A stretch of 64,000 bases of DNA from the NCBI GenBank assembly GCA_041397305.1, contig JAWKWX010000002.1:434001-498000 (forward strand). The letters are read 5' to 3'. Shown here one piece after another: positions 14,893 to 24,102 of this stretch. The notes beneath the pieces are model-generated. The model worked only from the letters and a program-made list of their open reading frames with translations. It was not told where the DNA came from and ran no database searches. The stretch comes from TMP-24 sp041397305 (GTDB taxonomy: Bacteria; Pseudomonadota; Alphaproteobacteria; Rhodobacterales; Rhodobacteraceae). The translations under genes were made by a program, and so were the position numbers. The stretch's first letter is position 1, and the number at the start of each line of letters is the position of its first letter.

Positions 14893-16278
14893 TCAGCCGC
14901 TCGCCAGTGCGTACCGCGCCCGTCCGAGTATTTCCCGCATCGCCCGTTCCGCTTCCTCCGGTGCATCGGCCTCGGCGTAGACCCTGAGTTCCGGCGCATT
15001 GCCCGAGGGGCGCAGATGCAGGATCAGGCCGCTGTCGAACGTCACGCGCAGCCCGTCGGTCAGATCGACGCTCGCTTCCTGCCCGAACCCTTCGAAAAAG
15101 ACGGCGCGTGTGGCCTCGTCACCGCTCAGGCGTGCGACCAGGGCCTGCGACCGGACCGTCGGCGCGTCCTCCAGCCGGTCGGCGGCGGTGAACCTCTGCG
15201 GCAGGCGCGCGAGCAGCCCGGCCACCCCGCCGCGCTCTGACCGGGCGCGCGCGAGGACGGACAGGATCGGCAGGAAGGCATCGCGGGTGAGAAGCGGTGA
15301 CAGGTGCCGCCCGCCGCGTTCGGCAGCGAAGCCCAGCAGGAAGCCGCCGTTCGCCTCGAACCCGACCGGCCGGCAATCATCGCCCGACATCTCGGCAAGC
15401 CCTGCCACCACATAGGGCGAACCGATCCTTGTGCGGAGCGTGCGGCGGAAGGCCCCGCTCCGCTCGATCACGGTATTGGAGGAAACCGGCGTCACCACGC
15501 TGTCGGCGCCAAGCGCCATCGCGGTCAGGGCGCCGAGCACATCGCCCGGCACCACCCGGCCCGAAGCGTCGGTCACGAGCGGGCGGTCGGCATCGCCGTC
15601 GGCCGAAACGATGGCATCGACGCGATGCTCCCGCGCCCATGCCACAAGCGAGGCGCGCATTTCGGGGCTGACCGCCTCGGTATCGACGGGAATGAACGTC
15701 TCGGACCTGCCGAACCGCACGACGTCGGCGCCAAGCGCGGCAAGGACCGAAGCGAGGCTGTCGCGCACGACCGTCGAATGTTCATGGACCCCGACCCTCA
15801 GGTCCGACAGCGCGCCAGATCCGAAGAAATCCACATAGCGCGCCTCATAGGCGGCAGTCGCATCGACGGTTTCGACCCGCGCCGGGGCAATGGCGCCGCT
15901 CACCGCCCCGGCGCGTGCGCTGATCGCCTCTTCGTCGGCCTTGGTGATCTCCCCCTCCGGGCGGTAGAATTTCAGCCCGTTGCGGTCGGCGGGGATATGG
16001 CTGCCGGTCACCATGACCGCCGGTGCGCCCGCCGCCATCGCCGCAAGCGCCAGCGCCGGGGTCGGCAGCGCGCCGCAATCCACCACCCGCCGCCCGTCCG
16101 CCGCCCCAGCCACCGCCGCCGCGATCCGCGCCGAGGAGGGTCGCAGGTCCCGCCCGACATAAAGCAGATCGCCCGGCGGCATCACGTCAAGGAACGCCCG
16201 GACATAGCGCGCGCACAGCTCGTCGGTCAGATCGCTGACAAGGCCGCGAAGGCCGCTCGTTCCGAATTTGGGCGCCAT
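14893..16278 (-). CDS. manB: Phosphomannomutase / phosphohexomutase family
   Basis: A 461-residue alpha-D-phosphohexomutase that interconverts mannose-6-phosphate and mannose-1-phosphate, feeding GDP-mannose synthesis. It starts MAPKFGTSGLRGLVSDLTDE, the family N-terminus. The catalytic serine loop is TGSHIPADRNG (family TASHNP, here with G and I substitutions), the metal loop is DGDADRP, the sugar loop is GFEANGG, and the phosphate loop is RPSGNAPELRVY. The ATG at 16278 has AGGACGG upstream and avoids an unconserved extension. It is divergent from the GDP-mannose pyrophosphorylase gene, which supports mannose over glucosamine specificity. Confidence 0.9.
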   Translation of the reverse strand: MAPKFGTSGLRGLVSDLTDELCARYVRAFLDVMPPGDLLYVGRDLRPSSARIAAAVAGAADGRRVVDCGALPTPALALAAMAAGAPAVMVTGSHIPADRNGLKFYRPEGEITKADEEAISARAGAVSGAIAPARVETVDATAAYEARYVDFFGSGALSDLRVGVHEHSTVVRDSLASVLAALGADVVRFGRSETFIPVDTEAVSPEMRASLVAWAREHRVDAIVSADGDADRPLVTDASGRVVPGDVLGALTAMALGADSVVTPVSSNTVIERSGAFRRTLRTRIGSPYVVAGLAEMSGDDCRPVGFEANGGFLLGFAAERGGRHLSPLLTRDAFLPILSVLARARSERGGVAGLLARLPQRFTAADRLEDAPTVRSQALVARLSGDEATRAVFFEGFGQEASVDLTDGLRVTFDSGLILHLRPSGNAPELRVYAEADAPEEAERAMREILGRARYALASG

Positions 16279-16347
16279 GGTCCGTCCTGTTATCTTCGGC
16301 CAAGCTATCCGTCTGCGCGCTGCCATAAAAGGCCGCTTGGAGATACA

Positions 16348-16476
16348 ATGGGCCTGGGCGTTGATAATCGCCTCGAAACAGCGGGAAATGGCATCGCGAT
16401 CGGCACGGCCCTTGCCCAGGCCTTCGAAATGACCGATTTGGGAACTATCGCCCGACCGAAGCGTAGGAGTGACTGA
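16348..16476 (+). CDS. Possible 42-residue small protein translationally coupled to manC
   Basis: An open frame of 42 codons begins MGLGVDNRLETAGNGIAIGT and ends RPKRRSD. It has a good ribosome site (TTGGAG, 6 bases before ATG), and its TGA overlaps the manC ATG as TGATG, the pattern of coupled genes here. No homologue is recognised. It could be a small protein, a leader peptide or chance. Codon choice is GC-rich at third positions only in part. Confidence 0.4.
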   Translation: MGLGVDNRLETAGNGIAIGTALAQAFEMTDLGTIARPKRRSD

Positions 16477-17885
16477 TGGCAGAGACGATCCGGCCGGTGA
16501 TCCTTTCGGGCGGCACAGGTACGCGGCTCTGGCCGGTCTCGCGCGAGGGGATGGCCAAGCAGCTTCTGCCGCTGGCGGGCGACCGGACCATGCTGCAGGC
16601 GACGCTCTTGCGCGTGACCGGCGCGCAGGGCTTCGGCCCGGCCATGGTGATCGGCGCCCATCCCGTGCGCTTCATCCTGAAGGACCAGATCGAGGCGGTC
16701 GCGCCTTCGACCACGCTGGTGCTGGAGCCTGCCCGGCGCGACACGTTCGCCGCCGTGCTTCTCGCCGCGACGCTGGCCGCGTCCGACGATCCCGACGCGA
16801 TCCTCGCGGTGATGCCGTCCGATCATCTCATCAGTGGCGAGGCCGCCTTCTGCGATGCCGTCCGCGCGGCTGCCGCCCGCGCAATTGAGGGCGGTGTGGT
16901 GGTGATCGGTGTGACGCCGACCGAACCCGCGACCGGCTACGGCTATATCCGACCCGGCACCGAGGTCGCGCCGGGCCTCTTCGCCGTCGAGCGTTTCGTC
17001 GAAAAGCCCGACGAAGCCGGTGCGGCGAAGCTCATCGCCGAAGGATGCCTGTGGAACGCGGGCCTTTTCGTCTTCCGCGCCGGCTGGCTGATCGAGGCGC
17101 TGGCGAAGCTCTACCCCGGTGACGTGTCGCTGATGGAGGAAGCGGTGCGGCGGATGAACCGCGATCTCGGCATGCTGATCCCGGGCGCGGCCTTCTCGGA
17201 CATCCGCCAGATCTCTTTCGACCATGCGTTCATGGAAAAGACCCGCGAGGCTTTCGTCGTGCCCGCCGCCTTCAGCTGGTCGGACGTCGGCGACTGGAAC
17301 GCGCTGTGGAAGACCGCGGCCCGCGATGCCGACGGCAATGCCCTGCGCGGCGATGTCGTCGCGAAAAACACGAAGAACACTTTGGTCCGCGCCGAAAGCC
17401 GCACGGTCTGCACGCTGGGTGTCGAGGATCTGACCATCGTCGAGACGCCCGATGCGGTGCTTGTCGCCCACCGCGACGCGGCGCAGGAGGTCAAGGGCCT
17501 TGTCGAAGCGCTGAAGGCGGCGGGCAATCCCGCTGCCAGCGAACATATCCGCACCCACCGGCCCTGGGGCTGGTACCAGACCACCGACCTCGGCGACCGG
17601 TTCCGGGTGAAGCGCATCCAGGTGCGGCCCGGCGCGAAACTCTCGCTGCAGCGCCATCACCATCGGAGCGAACATTGGGTGGTGGTGCGCGGCACCGCCG
17701 AAGTGACGGTCGACGGCACCGTGCGCGTTCTGCACGAGAACGAAAGCGCCTATATCCCGATCGGCGCCATCCACCGGCTGGCCAATCCCGGCAAGATCCC
17801 GGTCGAGATCATCGAGGTCCAGACCGGCGCCTACCTGGAAGAAGACGATATCGAGCGGATCGAGGACGAATTCGGCCGCGCCTGA
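16476..17885 (+). CDS. manC: Bifunctional mannose-1-phosphate guanylyltransferase / mannose-6-phosphate isomerase
   Basis: A 469-residue type II enzyme. The N-terminal nucleotidyltransferase domain has the pyrophosphorylase signature LSGGTGTRLWPVSREGMAKQ and the sugar-phosphate motif FVEKPD (near residue 175). The C-terminal cupin domain (residues 345-465) carries PWGWYQTTDLGDRFRVKRI and the metal-binding SLQRHHHRSEHWVVV with the later isomerase region ENESAYIPIGAIHRLANPG. It makes GDP-mannose for surface polysaccharides. It faces the phosphomannomutase gene divergently, and a possible small gene precedes it with TGATG overlap. Confidence 0.95.
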   Translation: MAETIRPVILSGGTGTRLWPVSREGMAKQLLPLAGDRTMLQATLLRVTGAQGFGPAMVIGAHPVRFILKDQIEAVAPSTTLVLEPARRDTFAAVLLAATLAASDDPDAILAVMPSDHLISGEAAFCDAVRAAAARAIEGGVVVIGVTPTEPATGYGYIRPGTEVAPGLFAVERFVEKPDEAGAAKLIAEGCLWNAGLFVFRAGWLIEALAKLYPGDVSLMEEAVRRMNRDLGMLIPGAAFSDIRQISFDHAFMEKTREAFVVPAAFSWSDVGDWNALWKTAARDADGNALRGDVVAKNTKNTLVRAESRTVCTLGVEDLTIVETPDAVLVAHRDAAQEVKGLVEALKAAGNPAASEHIRTHRPWGWYQTTDLGDRFRVKRIQVRPGAKLSLQRHHHRSEHWVVVRGTAEVTVDGTVRVLHENESAYIPIGAIHRLANPGKIPVEIIEVQTGAYLEEDDIERIEDEFGRA

Positions 17886-17910
17886 CCAACACCTTCCCCT
17901 TCAGCTTGGT

Positions 17911-17954
17911 TCAAATACCTCCGGGAGAGCGCGAGAGGGCAGGCAGCCCTCTCG
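17911..17954. terminator. Hairpin element between convergent manC and SUMF1-like genes
   Basis: TCAAATACCTCCGGG (17911-17925) is followed by a perfect 10-bp stem GCGAGAGGGC / GCCCTCTCGC (17931-17940 and 17945-17954). The position between convergent genes suits a bidirectional terminator, although no strong T run is present. The TCAAATA-C-CGGG core recurs at other gene ends in the window. Confidence 0.55.
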
Positions 17955-17962
17955 CTCCGCCC

Positions 17963-18985
17963 TCACGGCAGTTCCCTGAGCAGCCGGATCGTCGAACCTT
18001 CGCCGTTGTTGTAGGGATGCGGCCCCACCCGCATCGCGGACCGCACCTGCCAGTCGGGGCTGAAGGTGGACCCGCCCTTGAAGACCGCAAGCTCGCAATC
18101 CCCGCCCTTGTAGGCCGATCCGTCGATGATCGCGGCAGGATGGGAGGGCGTGAAGCAATCCTCGGTCCATTCCCAGCCGTTGCCCGCCATGTCGTAAAGG
18201 CCAAAACCGTTCGGCGGCTCAAGTCCGACCGGTCCGACACGCCATTGGTCCCAGGCGCCACCGCAGCCGAAACAGGCGGCGCGGCCGGGTTCCATCCGGT
18301 TGCCCCAGTAATAGGGCGTCGCCGTGCCTGCCCGCGCGGCATATTCCCATTCGGCCTCCGACGGCAGGCGGTAGGTCCGGCCGGTCTTCGCCGACAGCCA
18401 GGCGGCATAGGCATGCGCGTCGTCCTGATCGACCTGGGTGACCGGGCGGGTCAGATAATCGGCCTCGCCAAAGGCGATCATCCGTGCCGGGCGTCCGGTG
18501 ATCTTCTCCCACTCCGGGTCGGCCTGCGCCTTTTCCCAGTCTGCGAAGGTCACTTCATATTTCGACAGTGCGAAGGCGTGCCGGATATGCACCAGCCTGC
18601 GTGGGCCTTCGCGGTTCAGGAACCTGAATTGCGCCCTGACCGGATAGCGTCCGAAGAAATGCTGATGCCGCCCGTATTCGATCAGTGGCGAGCCGATCAG
18701 ATAGTAACCTGCCGGAATCGTCACCATCTCCGGGCAGTCGGGGCAGTCGCGGACCGTCTCGCCAGGCATCACCGTCGAAGCGCCCGGCTGGCGCAATGGC
18801 AAGAGCTGCGAGACGAGGAAAAGCGGCCAGCTTTTCCAGCCGGGCAACGGGTCGTCGGCGGATGTCTCGACCGCGCCTGCCGCGACAATCCGGTCGAGAT
18901 CGGCCAGCGCCCAGAGAGCCAGCCCGTAAAGACCCGCCGCGACGAGGCCGAAAGCAACGAGGAGCGTGCGCCAGGGATGTTTCAT
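17963..18985 (-). CDS. Membrane-anchored SUMF1 (formylglycine-generating-enzyme-like) domain protein, catalytic cysteines absent
   Basis: A 340-residue protein. An N-terminal helix (TLLVAFGLVAAGLYGLALWA) anchors it, with the SUMF1/EgtB-like fold from about residue 75: MVTIPAGYYLIGSP, FALSKYEVTFADWEKAQ, RPVTQVDQDDAHAYAAWLS, YRLPSEAEWEYAARAGT and GLYDMAGNGWEWTEDC. In true formylglycine-generating enzymes the block after GGS carries two copper-binding cysteines. Here it reads FKGGSTFSPDWQVRSAMRVG with none, and the usual GFR is replaced by STIRL. It is therefore unlikely to oxidise sulfatase cysteines. It starts 2 bases after the GMC oxidoreductase stop, so the two probably work together at the membrane. 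Confidence 0.8.
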   Translation of the reverse strand: MKHPWRTLLVAFGLVAAGLYGLALWALADLDRIVAAGAVETSADDPLPGWKSWPLFLVSQLLPLRQPGASTVMPGETVRDCPDCPEMVTIPAGYYLIGSPLIEYGRHQHFFGRYPVRAQFRFLNREGPRRLVHIRHAFALSKYEVTFADWEKAQADPEWEKITGRPARMIAFGEADYLTRPVTQVDQDDAHAYAAWLSAKTGRTYRLPSEAEWEYAARAGTATPYYWGNRMEPGRAACFGCGGAWDQWRVGPVGLEPPNGFGLYDMAGNGWEWTEDCFTPSHPAAIIDGSAYKGGDCELAVFKGGSTFSPDWQVRSAMRVGPHPYNNGEGSTIRLLRELP

Positions 18986-18987
18986 GA

Positions 18988-20598
18988 TCAACCTCGCAAG
19001 GTGGCGGCAATATCGGCGCCCGCGCGCGCCGAGAGCGCCATGATGGTCAGGCCGGGATTGTGGAACGGATTGGTCGGGAAGGATGCGCTGTCGGTCACCC
19101 AGACGTTCGGACAATCGTGCAGGCGGTTCTGCGCATCGGTGACATGTCGGCGCGGGTCCTGGCCCATGCAGGCGCCACCGGTTTCATGGATCGAGGAGCC
19201 GGGGATCAGCGCGCCCTCCGGCGTGTAAACCAGGGGGCCCGCGATCTTGTAGACCAGTTTCGAGATCAGGCTTTCGCGGCCGAGAAGGTCGTCGGGCAGG
19301 CCGAAAGTCGCCGACAGGTCCTTCAGGACCGCCTGCATGTCGGCGATCATCGCGCGTTCATTGTCGGAATGCGTCAGCGTCACCTTTGCGACGGGCAGGC
19401 CCCAGGCATCGGTTTTCCCCCGGTCCAGCTCCACCCGGTTCTCGGCGCGCGGCAAGACCTCGCCGATCGCCATGAAGAACCAGCCGGGCGACAGCCGCCC
19501 GACAGAGCCCAGAAGCGAATAGCCGCGCAGGAAGGGCAGGCCCTCCGGCCCCGAGCGGTTGCGGAAGGAGGGGATGTAGATCCCCGACTGCTGGCCGAAA
19601 TCATAAGGGTCGTGGCCCGCGCCCATCCCCTCGACCTCCGGCAGGGTCCCGGCACGGAAGACCATCAGATGGTCGGACAGATAGCGCCCGAGATTGCCGG
19701 AGGAATTGCCAAGCCCCGCCCCATGCCGCCCGCCGGATGACATCTGCAGCAGCCGGACACTTTCGATGGTCGAGGCACAGACAGCGACCGCCCGCGCACG
19801 GACCGTCACCCGCGCCTTCGTCCGGGCGTCAATATAGGTGACGCCCGTCGCAAGACCCGTCGCCGGATCGGTCTCGACCCGTGCGGCGATGGCATCGGGC
19901 CTGATCTCCGCCCGTCCGGTCGCCAGGGCCGCCTTCAGCGTCGGCACCTCGCGGCCCGCCATGTGATGGATGATCCGGCAGGTGGTCGCGGGCCGGTCGG
20001 GCCATTGGTCCTTCATCTCGGCCAGCAGGCGCTTTTCGGCCCTGGTCAGCGGATGAGGCTGGCTGTAGTGCCCGTCCGGCAGGTTCTCGATCCCCGCCAC
20101 CTCGCCCGTCACGCCCAGAAATTCCTCGACGCGACCATACCAGGGATCGAGGTCGGCGTAGCCGAGCGGCCAGCTGTCGCCGAACCCGTCCCGCGCGGCC
20201 ATATGCAGGTCGAGATCGGAAATGCGCAGCGCATTCCGCCCCCAGAGATGCAGCCGCCCGCCAACCTGGCGCGCCCGGTACCAGTTGAACCGCGCGCCCC
20301 GCGCCGTCGTGTAGGGATTTTGCCGGTCGTTGATGAACAGATGCGACGTCTGCGGCGTGAAGGACATGCAGCGCGCCTGCACCGCCTGGCCCTTGAGGAT
20401 CGACATGACCCGCGTCAGCACCGAGACGCGCGAGCCCTCCTCATGCGACTGCGGCGGGAAATCCTTCGCCGGGTCAAGCTTGCGCCCGGCTTCGAGGATC
20501 AAGGTGCGAAGCCCGCGTTCGGCGCATTCCTTCGCCACCCAGCCGCCTGCGGCGCCTGAGCCGATGACGATGACGTCGAAGGCCTCGGTTTCGGTCAT
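18988..20598 (-). CDS. GMC family FAD-dependent oxidoreductase
   Basis: A 536-residue glucose-methanol-choline family oxidoreductase. The FAD-binding Rossmann motif is at the start (FDVIVIGSGAAGGWVAKECA), and the C-terminal GMC region has SSIHETGGACMGQDP and WVTDSASFPTNPFHNPGLTI with the active-site His and Asn. The enzyme oxidises an alcohol group on a sugar or related compound; the substrate is unknown. Start chosen at 20598 after AGGAGGG; an ATG at 20625 overlapping the preceding stop (ATGA) is also possible. It sits in a leftward run Gfo/Idh/MocA - glycosyltransferase - GMC - SUMF1-like, which suggests oxidation of a glycan unit. Confidence 0.88.
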   Translation of the reverse strand: MTETEAFDVIVIGSGAAGGWVAKECAERGLRTLILEAGRKLDPAKDFPPQSHEEGSRVSVLTRVMSILKGQAVQARCMSFTPQTSHLFINDRQNPYTTARGARFNWYRARQVGGRLHLWGRNALRISDLDLHMAARDGFGDSWPLGYADLDPWYGRVEEFLGVTGEVAGIENLPDGHYSQPHPLTRAEKRLLAEMKDQWPDRPATTCRIIHHMAGREVPTLKAALATGRAEIRPDAIAARVETDPATGLATGVTYIDARTKARVTVRARAVAVCASTIESVRLLQMSSGGRHGAGLGNSSGNLGRYLSDHLMVFRAGTLPEVEGMGAGHDPYDFGQQSGIYIPSFRNRSGPEGLPFLRGYSLLGSVGRLSPGWFFMAIGEVLPRAENRVELDRGKTDAWGLPVAKVTLTHSDNERAMIADMQAVLKDLSATFGLPDDLLGRESLISKLVYKIAGPLVYTPEGALIPGSSIHETGGACMGQDPRRHVTDAQNRLHDCPNVWVTDSASFPTNPFHNPGLTIMALSARAGADIAATLRG

Positions 20599-20621
20599 GG
20601 CCGCCCCCTCCTGGCCTTCCC

Positions 20622-21560
20622 TCATGGCCGCCGCGTCACATAGCCCCAGACCTCGCCCACGGTCCAGGCGATGGTGAGGATGATCACGTAGGGCAGCGCC
20701 AGAAGATACCGCCCGCCCCGGCCCTTGCGCGCCTGCGTCAGCCCGTGACGCAGCCAGAGGCTGACCGGGATGAGCGGCGACAGCGCGATGTAGAAGAACC
20801 GCTGGCGGGGCGTGAAATGTTTCGCCCGGATCCAGCCGAACAGCCGCCCCCAGTGGAACCGTTCCGGCAAAAGCCGGGCAAGCGTCGCGGGCGGGCGGAC
20901 ATGCTGCACCACCAGTTCGTTCGACAGGAGCAGCTCTTCGCCAAGCGAGATCAGATGCCAGTTGACCACAGGCTCATGGAAGCGGTCGCGCCAGAGGTGC
21001 CGCGTCGCCTCCAGCGCCTTGCGGGAATAGGTGACATTGACGTCCGACACCCAGGTCGCCGATCCGGATTCAAACGGGCGGCCGTAGCGTCCGAAGTCGG
21101 TGACCCAGAAGGCCCAGTTCAGAAGGCTCACAGGTTCCTTGCAGTCGATCGCGCCGCCGATGACGTTCCGGCCCGTCTCGCGATGCAGGCGCACCACCGT
21201 TGCCGCCCAGTCGGGTGCCGGATGGCCGCGATCTTCCAGAATGGCGATGATGTCGCCGGTCGCCGCCGCAAGGCCCGCTGCACGGCGCCGGTCGAACAGC
21301 TCGTGCTGCCCGGCTTCGGTGGTGATCGGATAGATCGGGGTGATCGCACCCAGATCGAGGAAAGTCACATGCGGAAACTCCGCCGCATAGGTCGCGGCCT
21401 CTGCCACGGTCGCATCGTAGGGCACGATCAGTTCAAGGCGCGGCGGCGCGGTGAAGCGCTGCGTGGCCCTCAGGAACTCCCGCAGATAGGGGCCGCCATC
21501 GACGATGGTGACAACGATCGACAGGAGCGGATCGGATTTCACCTCAAGACCTTCGCTCAA
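20622..21560 (-). CDS. Glycosyltransferase family 2 protein
   Basis: A 312-residue GT2-like protein. The N-terminal nucleotide-binding strand is LLSIVVTIVDGGPYLREFL, the acidic region reads ATGDIIAILEDRGHPAPDW (E-D instead of the usual DxD), and the acceptor region contains FHEPVVNWHLISLGEELL. The last 60 residues hold one or two membrane helices (FFYIALSPLIPVSLWL, YLLALPYVIILTIAW), so it works at the inner membrane. An in-frame stop lies 12 bases upstream, so translation begins at TTG 21560 behind GAGGG or at GTG 21542. Its stop overlaps the alternative ATG of the GMC gene. Confidence 0.82.
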   Translation of the reverse strand: MSEGLEVKSDPLLSIVVTIVDGGPYLREFLRATQRFTAPPRLELIVPYDATVAEAATYAAEFPHVTFLDLGAITPIYPITTEAGQHELFDRRRAAGLAAATGDIIAILEDRGHPAPDWAATVVRLHRETGRNVIGGAIDCKEPVSLLNWAFWVTDFGRYGRPFESGSATWVSDVNVTYSRKALEATRHLWRDRFHEPVVNWHLISLGEELLLSNELVVQHVRPPATLARLLPERFHWGRLFGWIRAKHFTPRQRFFYIALSPLIPVSLWLRHGLTQARKGRGGRYLLALPYVIILTIAWTVGEVWGYVTRRP

Positions 21561-21622
21561 ATCATTCCCTCAAACATCATCGTCATAACATGGGCGCCAC
21601 GGCATCCAAAGGTTCGGCTGGC

Positions 21623-22675
21623 TCAGACCCGCATCGGCCCGAGATCATCGAGTCTGACCGGCAGGCCCGTTCTTGTGCTTTCGGGGACGGCCGCGGCGAT
21701 TTCGACGGCGCGCAGCGCCGCATGCCCGTCGGCGATGCGCAGGCCGCTCTCGCCCCGCGTCAGCCGCACGAAATCCGCCAGTTCCGCCGCGAACGAGGTC
21801 TCGGCCGTCACTTTCCAGCTTTTCAGCTTCTCGGTCAGTTTCGTGCCCCAGAACCGGTTCCGTTCCCGCCTTGCCGTACCGCCCGGCCGGTCCATGGTGA
21901 TGGTCAGCGTCTCCATCGGCGCATAGGCACCCATCACCATACCGTGGCTGCCATAGACCTCGACCGCGCTGCGATAGCCTTTCCAGTCGGTCCAGGTCGC
22001 CTGGTATGTCGAGGCAAGGCCCGAGGGCGCCTTGAAGATCGCCATCGCATTATCCTCGGAACCCGGCACCTTCCAGACCTTTTCGGTCGCCACGCCATAG
22101 ACTTCGGTGATCTCGCCCATAAGGTGCCGCGCCATGTCCGACATATGGATACCCACGTCCCACAGCGCCCCGCCGCCCGAGATTTCGGCCTTGTATTCCC
22201 AGTCATAGGCGAATTTCGGCAGGCCCTCGTGCCCGCCATAGATGCGGATATGGTCCAACTCGCCGATCCGGCCGCTGTCCATCACATCCTTCACATGAGC
22301 GAAGGCCGGGTAATAGCGCATGTTGAACCCCGCCCCCAGCACCCGACCCGCCGCTTTCGCCGCCGCGACGATCCGGCGGCTGCCCTCGACCGTGTGATGA
22401 AGCGGCTTTTCCGACAGCACATGCAGGCCGCGTTCGAAGGCGGCGAGGCACAGGGGCTCGCGGACATGGGCGGGGGTCGAGATGATGACGGCATCCATCT
22501 TCTCATCGAGGAACCGGCCAAGCTCGGTATGAACCGCAGCGCCTCCCGCGAGCGCGCGGGCTTTCCCGGCGTCGAGGTCCATGACAGCGACCAGTTCCGT
22601 CCCGGGGTTCGCGCTGACCGTCGCCACCCGCATCCGGCCGATCTTGCCCGCCGCCCCGATGATCCCGATCCGCAT
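21623..22675 (-). CDS. Gfo/Idh/MocA family oxidoreductase
   Basis: A 350-residue NAD(P)-dependent sugar dehydrogenase-type protein. The Rossmann motif is at the very N-terminus (MRIGIIGAAGKIGRMRVATV), followed by the family EKPLHHT motif (HVLSEKPLHHTVEGSRRIVA) with the catalytic lysine and a C-terminal beta-sheet substrate domain (GGGALWDVGIHMSDMARHL holds the conserved D-x-G-x-H-x-x-D). Start at ATG 22675 follows GGGAAGGGGCGGA. It heads the leftward glycan operon and is divergent from a NAD-dependent epimerase, so a shared sugar-modification route is likely. Confidence 0.9.
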   Translation of the reverse strand: MRIGIIGAAGKIGRMRVATVSANPGTELVAVMDLDAGKARALAGGAAVHTELGRFLDEKMDAVIISTPAHVREPLCLAAFERGLHVLSEKPLHHTVEGSRRIVAAAKAAGRVLGAGFNMRYYPAFAHVKDVMDSGRIGELDHIRIYGGHEGLPKFAYDWEYKAEISGGGALWDVGIHMSDMARHLMGEITEVYGVATEKVWKVPGSEDNAMAIFKAPSGLASTYQATWTDWKGYRSAVEVYGSHGMVMGAYAPMETLTITMDRPGGTARRERNRFWGTKLTEKLKSWKVTAETSFAAELADFVRLTRGESGLRIADGHAALRAVEIAAAVPESTRTGLPVRLDDLGPMRV

Positions 22676-22860
22676 TCCGCCCCTTCCCTGCCATCGCCCG
22701 GTTCCCGGCGCGTCCAGCAAACGTCATCAATGACTTCGAAACAATCCGTTTGTCGCGCGGCTATCACGGGCGGGGGATTCGGGCCAGCGCCCCGCGCCTT
22801 GGGTGTTCCTTTGGGAAACGGTGCGGGCTAGGGTCGGGGAAAGCGGAAGGGACGGGGATT

Positions 22861-23943
22861 ATGGCGGGGTTCGAAAGCGCGCTCGGGGGCCGGAAGGTGC
22901 TGGTGACCGGGGCCTCCGGCTTCATCGGACGGCGCCTGGTCGCGGCGCTGGTCGCGGCGGGCGCGGAGGTGACGGCGCTTGGCCGCACCCGTCATTCCGC
23001 CGCGCCGTTCCGGGGGCAGAAGGTGCGCTGCCTCACCGGCGCGATGGGCGATCCGACCATCGCGCGCGCGGCGGTGGCGGGGCAGGAGGTGATTTTCAAC
23101 CTCGCCTATGATTTCCGCGATACGGGCGCCGCGAATCTCGCCGCGCTTGAAACAGTGCTCGCCGCCGCCGAGGCGGAGGGCCGGGCGCGGATCGTCCACA
23201 CCAGCTCCATCGTCGTCTACGACGACTGGCCGGGTGGCACGTTGACCGAAGCCTCATCGATGGACCGTCCTGGCGGCAGCCCCTACCGGCAGGCGAAGGT
23301 GGCGATGGAGCGGCGGCTGATGACCTCGCCGCTGCCCGTCGCGATCCTGCAGCCGACCATCGTCTGGGGACCGGGATCGAGCCTGTGGACCGACGGGTTC
23401 GCCGAGGCGCTCCTTGCCGGAGCGGTCGTGGTGCCTGAGCCGGAGGGCCTGTGCCAGGGCGTCTATGTCGATGATGTGGTGCAGGCCTGCCTGCGCGCCG
23501 CCCTCCTGCCCGACCTCGGGCGCGAGCGGTTCATCGTCAACGGACCCCGACCCTTCCCCTGGTCCGCGCTTCTGCAGGGGTACTGCACGCTTCTCGGCCA
23601 AGGCGAGGTCCGATTGGCCCCGGCAGACAGCCTGAAACCGGCCATCCCCCACGGCGCCGAACCCCAGCCCGACCACGCGCCTTCCGCCGCCGCCCGCCTT
23701 TCTGCCCTGGGCCGCCGCCTGATCGGGCGCGACCGTTTCGAGGCCCTGGTACGCACCGCCAAGCGCCGCCTGAAGCGCGGCCGCGAAATGCGGCCCGACG
23801 CCCACCTTTACGAACTGATGGTCGCGGCGGGACAATGCCCGGCGCAACAGGCGACCGAGCGGCTTGGCTATGCACCCGCATTCGGCCTCACGGAAGGGTT
23901 GCAGGCAGCCGGGCCGTATCTGAGGCGAATGGGCGGGCAGTAG
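22861..23943 (+). CDS. NAD-dependent epimerase/dehydratase (extended SDR)
   Basis: A 360-residue extended short-chain dehydrogenase. It has the nucleotide-binding VLVTGASGFIGRRLVAAL and the catalytic YxxxK (SPYRQAKVAMERRL) with an upstream serine (IVHTSSIVVYDDW). The C-terminal part has no recognised extra domain. It probably epimerises or dehydrates a nucleotide sugar for the surrounding glycosyltransferases. The ATG at 22861 follows GGGACGGGGATT and is where the family begins. About 185 bases of divergent promoter region separate it from the Gfo/Idh/MocA gene. Confidence 0.88.
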   Translation: MAGFESALGGRKVLVTGASGFIGRRLVAALVAAGAEVTALGRTRHSAAPFRGQKVRCLTGAMGDPTIARAAVAGQEVIFNLAYDFRDTGAANLAALETVLAAAEAEGRARIVHTSSIVVYDDWPGGTLTEASSMDRPGGSPYRQAKVAMERRLMTSPLPVAILQPTIVWGPGSSLWTDGFAEALLAGAVVVPEPEGLCQGVYVDDVVQACLRAALLPDLGRERFIVNGPRPFPWSALLQGYCTLLGQGEVRLAPADSLKPAIPHGAEPQPDHAPSAAARLSALGRRLIGRDRFEALVRTAKRRLKRGREMRPDAHLYELMVAAGQCPAQQATERLGYAPAFGLTEGLQAAGPYLRRMGGQ

Positions 23944-24102
23944 CGCGGACCAACGCCCCCGCCGGTCCGGGATGGTCGAAAAGGGGATCGGACGGAAAGG
24001 CTATCTTCGCCCGAGACAAGGTTTGCCAACTGTTGACGCGGCCCTCCGGCGAGGGCGATTGTCGGGGGTGTAAGTAGACATTTTTTTCACTATGTTCGCG
24101 CC

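Noticed and set aside
17306..19228. Long plus-strand frame overlapping manC and the SUMF1-like gene
   Set aside because: It crosses a terminator-like hairpin, is out of frame with manC, and has no family features.
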